From Streptomyces vilmorinianum (GTDB lineage: Bacteria > Actinomycetota > Actinomycetes > Streptomycetales > Streptomycetaceae): 64,000 bases of DNA. Where the stretch lies: NCBI RefSeq assembly GCF_005517195.1, contig NZ_CP040244.1:1816001-1880000 (forward strand). The letters run 5' to 3'. Under the pieces are notes generated by a model. That model ran no database searches. It saw only the letters and a program-made list of their open reading frames with translations, and was not told where the DNA came from. The position numbers and the translations under genes are program-made. This document shows positions 58,418-64,000 of the stretch, piece by piece; positions within the stretch are counted from its first letter, which is position 1; every line of letters begins with the position of its first letter.

Positions 58418-61114
58418 TTACAGACCGTAGCGCTCGCGCGCCTCCTTCACGGCCGAGGCCGGGACCTCGCCGCGCCGCGCGAGCTGCGCGAGGGCCGCGA
58501 CGACGATCGACTGGGCGTCGACACCGAAGTGGCGGCGGGCCGCGTCGCGGGTGTCGGAGAGGCCGAAGCCGTCCGCACCGAGCGAGGACCAGTCCTGCTC
58601 GACCCACTGCGCGATCTGGTCAGGCACCTGGCGCATGTAGTCCGACACCGCGAGGACCGGGGACTCGACGCCCTCCAGCGCCTTGCGGAGGTACGGGATC
58701 CGCTCCTCGCCGCGCAGCAGCGCCGCGTCGGCCTCCAGCGCGTCGCGCCGCAGCTCCGTCCAGGAGGTCGCGGACCACACGTCGGCCCCCACGCCCCACT
58801 CGGCGGCGAGCAGCTTCTGCGCCTCCAGGGCCCAGTGGATGGCCGTGCCGGAGGAGAGCAGCTGGATGCGCGCGGCGTTCGCGGGCAGGTCGAGACCCGC
58901 CGACTCCGCCGTGTTGAAGCGGTACAGGCCCTTGATGATGCCCTCGTCCACGCCCGCGGGCTTCGCCGGCTGCGGCATCGGCTCGTTGTAGACGGTGAGG
59001 TAGTAGAAGACGTCCCGGTCCTCGCCCTCGGCGGCCTCGCCGTACATCCGGCGCAGACCCTCCTTGACGATGGCCGCGACCTCGTAGGCGAACGCCGGGT
59101 CGTACGTCAGGGCCGCCGGGTTTGTTGCCGCGATCACCGGGGAGTGGCCGTCGGCGTGCTGCAGACCCTCACCCGTCAGCGTCGTACGGCCCGCGGTGGC
59201 GCCGACGAGGAAGCCGCGGCCGAGCTGGTCGCCGAGCTGCCACATCTGGTCGGCGGTGCGCTGCCAGCCGAACATCGAGTAGAAGATGTAGAACGGGATC
59301 ATCGTCTCGCCGTGCGTCGCGTACGACGTCGAAGCGGCGATGAAGTCGGCCATCGAACCGGCCTCGGTGATCCCCTCGTTGAGGATCTGGCCGTTGACGG
59401 CCTCCTTGTAGTACATCAGCTGGTCGCGGTCGACCGGCTCGTACGTCTGGCCCTTCGGCGAGTAGATGCCGAGCGAGGGGAACAGCGACTCCATACCGAA
59501 GGTACGGGCCTCGTCCGGGACGATCGGGACCCAGCGCTTGCCGGTCTCCTTGTCGCGGACCAGGTCCTTCACCAGCCGCACGAAGGCCATCGTCGTCGCG
59601 ACCGACTGCGAGCCCGAGCCCTTGTCGAAGGCGGCGAAGGCCTTCTCGGCCGGGGTCGGCAGCGGGGCGACCGCGTGCGTGCGGCGGGCCGGGGCCGGGC
59701 CGCCGAGGGCCGCGCGGCGCTCCTGGAGGTAGCGGACCTCGGGGGAGTCGGCGCCGGGGTGGCCGTAGGGCACCACGCCGTCGACGAACTGGGCGTCGGA
59801 GATGGGGAGGTCGAGCAGGTCCCGCATCGCCTTGAACTCGTCGGTCGACAGCTTCTTCATCTGGTGGTTCGCGTTCTTCGACGCGAAGCCCTCACCGAGG
59901 GTGAAGCCCTTCACGGTCTGCGCGAGGATCACCGTCGGCGCGCCCTTGAACTCCAGGGCGGCCTTGTACGCGGCGTACACCTTGCGCGGCTCGTGGCCAC
60001 CGCGGGAGAGGTGGAAGCACTCGAGGATCTTGTCGTCGCTCAGCAGCCGCGCCATCGCGACGAGCGCCGGGTCCGAGCCGAAGAAGTCCTGGCGGATGTA
60101 GGCGGCGTCGCGGGTCTGGTACGTCTGGACCTGCGCGTCCGGGACCTCGCGGAGGCGGCGGACGAGGGCGCCGGTGGTGTCGAGCGCGAACAGCTCGTCC
60201 CAGGCGTTGCCCCACAGCGACTTCACGACGTTCCAGCCGGCGCCGCGGAACTGGGCCTCCAGCTCCTGCACGATCTTGAAGTTGGCGCGGACCGGGCCGT
60301 CGAGGCGCTGCAGGTTGCAGTTGATGACGAAGGTCAGGTTGTCCAGACCCTCGCGGGCCGCGAGCGCGAGGGCCGCGGTCGACTCGGGCTCGTCCATCTC
60401 GCCGTCACCGAGGAACGCCCACACGTGGGAGGCGGAGACGTCCTTGATGCCGCGGTTGGTCAGGTAGCGGTTGAAGCGCGCCTGGTAGATGGCGGAGAGC
60501 GGGCCCAGACCCATGGAGACGGTCGGGAACTCCCACAGCCAGGGGAGGCGGCGCGGGTGCGGGTAGGAGGGGAGACCGTTGCCCCCCGACTCCTGCCGGA
60601 AGTTGTCGAGGTGGGCCTCGGTGAGGCGCCCGTCGAGGAACGCGCGGGCGTAGATGCCGGGGGAGGCGTGGCCCTGGATGTAGAGCTGGTCGCCGGAACC
60701 GTCGGCTTCCTTGCCCTTGAAGAAGTGGTTGAAGCCGGTCTCGTAGAGCCAGGCCGCGGAGGCGAAGGTCGCGATGTGGCCGCCGACGCCGTGCTTGGCG
60801 CCGCGGGTGACCATGGCGGCCGCGTTCCAGCGGTTCCACGCGGTGATCCGGCGCTCCATCTCCTCGTCGCCGTCGATACCCGGCTCGGCGGAGGTGGGGA
60901 TGGTGTTGACGTAATCGGTCTCCAGCAGCTTGGGCAGGGCCAGGCCCGCGCCCTCGGCGTGCTGGAGCGTACGGCGCATCAGGTAGGCGGCCCGGTGAGG
61001 GCCGGCGGCCTTGGTGACGGCGTCCAGGGAGGCCGCCCACTCGGCGGTCTCCTCGGTGTCACGGTCCGGGAGCTGGTCGAGCTCGCTCGGAATCTTGCCT
61101 ACGGGATCGGTCAT
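58418..61114 (-). CDS. aceE: Pyruvate dehydrogenase E1 component, homodimeric
   Basis: This 898-aa ThDP enzyme decarboxylates pyruvate and acetylates lipoyl-E2. The start is ATG 61114 (MTDPVGKIPSELDQLPDRDT); a longer frame to 62053 crosses the promoter. Motifs: GDGEMDEPESTAALALAARE with later NCNLQ (ThDP/Mg), TVKGFTLGEGFASKNANHQM, and the transketolase-like pyrimidine domain (TLTGEGLQHADGHSP). The promoter carries a 15-bp palindrome over its -35 region and two GGCAC/GGTGCC dyads. Confidence 0.97.
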   Translation of the reverse strand: MTDPVGKIPSELDQLPDRDTEETAEWAASLDAVTKAAGPHRAAYLMRRTLQHAEGAGLALPKLLETDYVNTIPTSAEPGIDGDEEMERRITAWNRWNAAAMVTRGAKHGVGGHIATFASAAWLYETGFNHFFKGKEADGSGDQLYIQGHASPGIYARAFLDGRLTEAHLDNFRQESGGNGLPSYPHPRRLPWLWEFPTVSMGLGPLSAIYQARFNRYLTNRGIKDVSASHVWAFLGDGEMDEPESTAALALAAREGLDNLTFVINCNLQRLDGPVRANFKIVQELEAQFRGAGWNVVKSLWGNAWDELFALDTTGALVRRLREVPDAQVQTYQTRDAAYIRQDFFGSDPALVAMARLLSDDKILECFHLSRGGHEPRKVYAAYKAALEFKGAPTVILAQTVKGFTLGEGFASKNANHQMKKLSTDEFKAMRDLLDLPISDAQFVDGVVPYGHPGADSPEVRYLQERRAALGGPAPARRTHAVAPLPTPAEKAFAAFDKGSGSQSVATTMAFVRLVKDLVRDKETGKRWVPIVPDEARTFGMESLFPSLGIYSPKGQTYEPVDRDQLMYYKEAVNGQILNEGITEAGSMADFIAASTSYATHGETMIPFYIFYSMFGWQRTADQMWQLGDQLGRGFLVGATAGRTTLTGEGLQHADGHSPVIAATNPAALTYDPAFAYEVAAIVKEGLRRMYGEAAEGEDRDVFYYLTVYNEPMPQPAKPAGVDEGIIKGLYRFNTAESAGLDLPANAARIQLLSSGTAIHWALEAQKLLAAEWGVGADVWSATSWTELRRDALEADAALLRGEERIPYLRKALEGVESPVLAVSDYMRQVPDQIAQWVEQDWSSLGADGFGLSDTRDAARRHFGVDAQSIVVAALAQLARRGEVPASAVKEARERYGL

Positions 61115-61203
61115 GATCGCCGCCTTCCGGACAGGTGGGGGTGGAGAAGGGGTGCCTTGTCGTGGCAGGACAGGGCGAAGGGCCGGGTAGCGGCCCGCCG
61201 AAG

Positions 61204-61233
61204 ACTGTAAGCCGCCGATCGATGATCGATCAA
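61204..61233 (-). promoter_or_regulatory. Predicted aceE promoter with overlapping palindrome
   Basis: On the minus strand TTGATC (61233-61228), 18 bp and TACAGT (61209-61204) form a promoter-like pair. A perfect 7-1-7 palindrome, GATCGAT-G-ATCGATC (61217-61231), covers the -35 box and spacer. Repression by the adjacent GntR protein is plausible. Confidence 0.6.
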
Positions 61234-61271
61234 AGGGTTGAGGGGGAAAACCTCTTCGGATCGAGAAAGTC

Positions 61272-61316
61272 GGCACAGGGTGCCGCGAAAATGGGCACCC
61301 GGTGCCTTGTTTTCGC
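61272..61316. promoter_or_regulatory. Twin dyads and nested hairpin upstream of aceE
   Basis: GGCACAGGGTGCC (61272-61284) and GGCACCCGGTGCC (61294-61306) are two near-identical dyads 22 bp apart, two helical turns. The second is nested inside GCGAAAA...TTTTCGC (61285-61316). They lie about 45-80 bp upstream of the predicted aceE promoter. Confidence 0.6.
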
Positions 61317-61351
61317 AGGTGGGGAGGCGGATGAGGGTGGGCGCGCACGAA

Positions 61352-61379
61352 TGAGCGGGCCTCCTCGGGGGCCCGCTCA
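61352..61379 (-). terminator. Terminator of the GntR gene
   Basis: TGAGCGGGCC pairs with 61370-61379 (10-bp stem, 8-nt loop), 16 bp after the GntR stop. It separates the GntR transcript from aceE. Confidence 0.8.
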
Positions 61380-61395
61380 GGGGTGTGCGATGCCG

Positions 61396-62019
61396 TCAGG
61401 CTCTCGGCGCGCAGCCGAGGACGTGGGCCTTGACGAGGGCGCCGATGTTCGGGTCGCCGCGGCGGAAGGCCTCCACCAGCTCCTGGTGCTCCTCCGCGTA
61501 CGACTTCTGGACCGTGCCCAGCCAGCGGATCGACAGGGCCGTGAAGACCTCGATGCCCAGGCCCTCCCAGGTGTGCAGCAGCACGCTGTTCCCGGCCGCC
61601 TTCACCAGCTCGCGGTGGAAGGCCACCGTGTGCCGCACCTGCGCCGTCCCGTCGGCCGTCCGGTCCGCCTCGTACAGGGCCGCCACATGCGGCTCCAGGG
61701 CCGAGCAGTCCGCCGCGAGCCGCGTCGCCGCCAGCTCCGCCGCGATCTGCTCCAGACCGGCCCGGACCGGGTAGCTCTCCTCCAGGTCGGCCGCCGTGAG
61801 ATTCCGTACCCGTACACCCTTGTTGGGGGAGGACTCGATCAGCCGCAGCGACTCCAGCTCGCGCAGCGCCTCGCGCACCGGCGTCTGGCTGACCTCCAGC
61901 TCCGTGGCGATCCGGCGCTCCACGATCCGCTCGCCCGGCTTCCAGCGCCCGCTGACGATGCCCTCCACGATGTGCTCGCGGATCTGTTCGCGCAGCGAGT
62001 GGACGACGGGGACGCTCAT
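61396..62019 (-). CDS. GntR-family (FadR-type) regulator next to aceE
   Basis: The product is 207 aa from ATG 62019, with AAGGAG seven bases upstream; ATG 62049 is in frame. Winged HTH: IVEGIVSGRWKPGERIVERR followed by IATELEVSQTPVREALRELE. The C-terminal FCD domain carries metal-type His residues (VAFHRELVKAAGNSVL). Location before aceE and palindromes in that promoter suggest pyruvate or central-carbon control. Confidence 0.9.
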   Translation of the reverse strand: MSVPVVHSLREQIREHIVEGIVSGRWKPGERIVERRIATELEVSQTPVREALRELESLRLIESSPNKGVRVRNLTAADLEESYPVRAGLEQIAAELAATRLAADCSALEPHVAALYEADRTADGTAQVRHTVAFHRELVKAAGNSVLLHTWEGLGIEVFTALSIRWLGTVQKSYAEEHQELVEAFRRGDPNIGALVKAHVLGCAPRA

Positions 62020-62062
62020 GAAGCCGCTCCTTAAGGGACGCGTTGACACTCAAGACAATACG

Positions 62063-62104
62063 GCGGCGCCCCCGCCCGGAAACACTTCCGGGCGGGGGCG
62101 CCGC
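62063..62104 (-). terminator. sucB terminator
   Basis: An almost 19-bp perfect stem (CGGCGCCCCCGCCCGGAA in its core, 4-nt loop ACAC) lies 23 bp beyond the sucB stop and upstream of the GntR start. Confidence 0.9.
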
Positions 62105-62126
62105 AGGTGAGGCTCGTTACGTTGCC

Positions 62127-63878
62127 TTACAGGCCGAGCTCGACCTCGAACTCGCCGGCCTCCAGGATCGCCTTGACGGCCGTCAGGTAGCGGGCGGCGT
62201 CGGCGCCGTCCACCAGACGGTGGTCGTAGGAGAGCGTCAGGTACGTCATGTCGCGGACGCCGATGACGGTGCCCTCGGCGGTCTCGATGACGGCCGGGCG
62301 CTTGACCGTGGCACCGATGCCCAGGATGGCGACCTGGTTCGGCGGCACGATGATCGTGTCGAACAGCGCACCGCGCGAACCGGTGTTGCTGATGGTGAAG
62401 GTCGCACCGGCCAGCTCGTCCGGGGTGATCTTGTTGCCGCGGACCTTGCCGGCCAGCTCGGCCGTGGCCTTGGCGATACCGGCGATGTTCAGGTCGCCCG
62501 CACCCTTGATGACCGGCGTCATCAGACCCTTCTCGGAGTCCACGGCGATGCCGATGTTCTCCGAGTCGAAGTACGTGATGGTGCCCTCGTCCTCGTTGAT
62601 CCGGGCGTTGATGACCGGGTGGGCCTTCAGCGCCTGGGCCGCCGCCTTGACGAAGAACGGCATCGGGGAGAGCTTCACGCCCTCGCGGGCGGCGAAGGAG
62701 TCCTTCGCCTGGCCGCGCAGCTTCATCAGCTTGGTGATGTCGACCTCGACGACCGAGGACAGCTGGGCCTGGCCGTGCAGCGCCTTCATCATGTTGTCGC
62801 CGATGACCTTGCGCATGCGGGTCATCTTGACGGTCTGACCACGCAGCGGGGAGACCTCGAGGGCCGGGGCCTTCGCAGCGGCCACCGGAGCGGCGGCGGC
62901 GGGGGCCGGGGCGGCCTTCTTGGCCTCGGCGGCCGCGAGGACGTCCTGCTTGCGGATACGGCCGCCGACGCCGGTGCCCTTGACGGACGCCAGGGCGACG
63001 CCGTGCTCGGAGGCGAGCTTGCGGACCAGCGGGGTCACGTACGCGCCCTCGTCCTCCGGGGCGGCCGGGGAGACGGCCGGAGCGGCGGGCGCGACCGGAG
63101 CCGGAGCGGCCACGGGGGCCGGGGCGGCGGGCGCGACCGGAGCCGGAGCGGCGGCCGGGGCGGCCGGGGCGGGAGCCGGAGCCGGGGCGGCGGGGGCGGC
63201 CGGGGCCGGGGCGGCGGCGGGCGCGGCGGGAGCAGCCGGGGCCGGGGCGGCCGGGGCGGCACCCGCGGCGCCGATGACGGCCAGCTTGGCGCCGACCTCG
63301 GCGGTCTCGTCCTCGGCGACCACGATCTCGAGCAGCACGCCCGAGGCCGGGGCGGGGATCTCGGTGTCGACCTTGTCCGTGGAGACCTCGAGCAGCGGCT
63401 CGTCGGCCTCGACGGTCTCGCCGACCGACTTCAGCCAGCGGGTCACGGTGCCCTCGGTGACGGACTCGCCGAGCGCCGGCAGGACGACGTCCGTACCGGT
63501 GGCGCCACCGGCAGGAGCGGCAGCCGGAGCCGGGGCGGCGGGCGCGGCCGGAGCGGCCGGAGCCTCGGCGACCGGCGCGGGGGCGGCGGCCGGAGCCGGC
63601 TCGGCGGCGGGGGCCGGAGCGGCCGCGGGAGCGGCGCCCGAACCGTCGTCGATGATGGCCAGCTCGGCGCCGACCTCGACGGTCTCGTCCTCGGCGACCT
63701 TGATGGAGGCGAGGACGCCCGACGCGGGGGCGGGGATCTCGGTGTCGACCTTGTCGGTCGAGACCTCGAGCAGCGGCTCGTCGGCCTCGACACGCTCACC
63801 CTCGGCCTTGAGCCAGCGGGTGACGGTGCCCTCGGTGACGCTCTCGCCGAGCGCCGGCAGGGTTACGGAAACCGACAT
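62127..63878 (-). CDS. sucB: 2-oxoacid dehydrogenase E2 (dihydrolipoamide succinyltransferase type)
   Basis: This 583-aa acyltransferase core protein has two lipoyl domains, each with a [14 protein letters not shown] swing-arm Lys (K43 and about K169), Ala/Pro linkers, a peripheral-subunit-binding domain ([20 protein letters not shown]), and a catalytic domain ending [16 protein letters not shown] (His-Asp). By context it serves the 2-oxoglutarate and/or pyruvate complexes; Streptomyces annotate it sucB. lpdA follows upstream on the same strand. Confidence 0.93.
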   Translation of the reverse strand: MSVSVTLPALGESVTEGTVTRWLKAEGERVEADEPLLEVSTDKVDTEIPAPASGVLASIKVAEDETVEVGAELAIIDDGSGAAPAAAPAPAAEPAPAAAPAPVAEAPAAPAAPAAPAPAAAPAGGATGTDVVLPALGESVTEGTVTRWLKSVGETVEADEPLLEVSTDKVDTEIPAPASGVLLEIVVAEDETAEVGAKLAVIGAAGAAPAAPAPAAPAAPAAAPAPAAPAAPAPAPAPAAPAAAPAPVAPAAPAPVAAPAPVAPAAPAVSPAAPEDEGAYVTPLVRKLASEHGVALASVKGTGVGGRIRKQDVLAAAEAKKAAPAPAAAAPVAAAKAPALEVSPLRGQTVKMTRMRKVIGDNMMKALHGQAQLSSVVEVDITKLMKLRGQAKDSFAAREGVKLSPMPFFVKAAAQALKAHPVINARINEDEGTITYFDSENIGIAVDSEKGLMTPVIKGAGDLNIAGIAKATAELAGKVRGNKITPDELAGATFTISNTGSRGALFDTIIVPPNQVAILGIGATVKRPAVIETAEGTVIGVRDMTYLTLSYDHRLVDGADAARYLTAVKAILEAGEFEVELGL

Positions 63879-63936
63879 GGTTTCAGTTGCTCCTAACGAA
63901 TTGCGGAAAGTGGTCGTCGCGCCCGTGACGTGAGCG

Positions 63937-64000
63937 TCAGTCGTGGGAGTGCAGAGGCTTGCCGGCCAGGGCCAGGTGGGCCTCGCCGAGCGCCTCGTTC
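63937..64000 (-). CDS. lpdA: Dihydrolipoyl dehydrogenase, 3' end only
   Basis: The window ends inside this gene. The last 20 codons read [20 protein letters not shown] then stop, the usual C-terminus of Streptomyces LpdA (E3). It is 58 bp upstream of sucB and same-strand, the conserved E3-E2 order. Confidence 0.85.
   Translation of the reverse strand, partial: NEALGEAHLALAGKPLHSHD

Noticed and set aside
58418..62053. A 1,211-aa aceE reading frame
   Set aside because: The extension covers the GntR gene in another frame plus the promoter; true aceE starts at ATG 61114.
62920..63933. A 337-aa Ala/Gly-rich plus-strand frame opposite sucB
   Set aside because: It mirrors the Ala/Pro linker repeats of sucB and has no independent support.

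Overview
This is a high-GC actinobacterial chromosome segment, almost certainly Streptomyces. It has strong G/C third-position bias, frequent GTG and TTG starts, ATGA/GTGA gene overlaps, two glutamine synthetase genes (glnII and glnA), GlnR-type boxes, and a gene order (mal operon - amylase - amylase/pullulanase fusion ... glnII ... glnA - RDD - DUF4191 - lipA - lipB - TPR regulator ... aceE - GntR - sucB - lpdA) that I recognise as the conserved core layout of that genus. No rRNA, tRNA or CRISPR array was seen.

Layout. (1) 1-13.9 kb: an alpha-glucan utilisation block. It has a MalEFG ABC importer, an intracellular GH13 glucosidase and a LacI-type regulator in one operon, then a secreted alpha-amylase with a starch-binding domain and a 1,786-aa secreted amylase/pullulanase fusion. 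Two look-alike 21-bp dyads sit upstream of malE and at the amylase promoter, so one LacI repressor probably controls both uptake and depolymerisation. (2) 13.9-26.6 kb: ordinary housekeeping and accessory genes (GNAT, tautomerase-like, TetR, a ferredoxin-reductase/metal-hydrolase pair, a large membrane protein with a sigma-like N-terminus, Tyr phosphatase, DUF1996, epimerase, a PepSY membrane pair). (3) 26.7-28.1 kb: a possible short leader ORF, then glnII with a four-half-site GlnR box. (4) 28.1-36.4 kb: a two-gene ATGA-coupled operon (ARPP-2-like protein plus TROVE/vWA-like protein), an oxidoreductase, a MocR/MarR pair divergent from a hydrolase, an ArsC-like protein and small proteins. (5) 36.4-43.0 kb: an accessory island. 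It contains a frameshifted gene, a type II toxin-antitoxin pair, a PASTA/Excalibur protein, a complete IS4-type insertion sequence with 15-bp inverted repeats and a 12-bp target duplication, and an HNH nuclease. The segment 37,496-43,047 is bounded by a duplicate of the glnA 3' end, which suggests integration into glnA. (6) 43.0-48.3 kb: glnA and the lipoate biosynthesis genes lipB/lipA. (7) 48.7-58.4 kb: a TPR regulator, FAD oxidoreductase, SDR enzymes, TetR and WYL regulators. (8) 58.4-64.0 kb: pyruvate dehydrogenase E1 (aceE) with a GntR regulator and palindromic operator candidates, the 2-oxoacid dehydrogenase E2 (sucB type, two lipoyl domains) and the 3' tip of lpdA. LipA/LipB supply the lipoyl cofactor that these E2 proteins need.

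The most interesting items are the glnA-targeted island, the IS with an apparent passenger gene, the ARPP-2/TROVE-vWA operon, the 122-bp tandem structured repeats between amylase and pullulanase, and the dyad cluster at the aceE promoter. All functions are inferred by reading the sequence; no database search was run.
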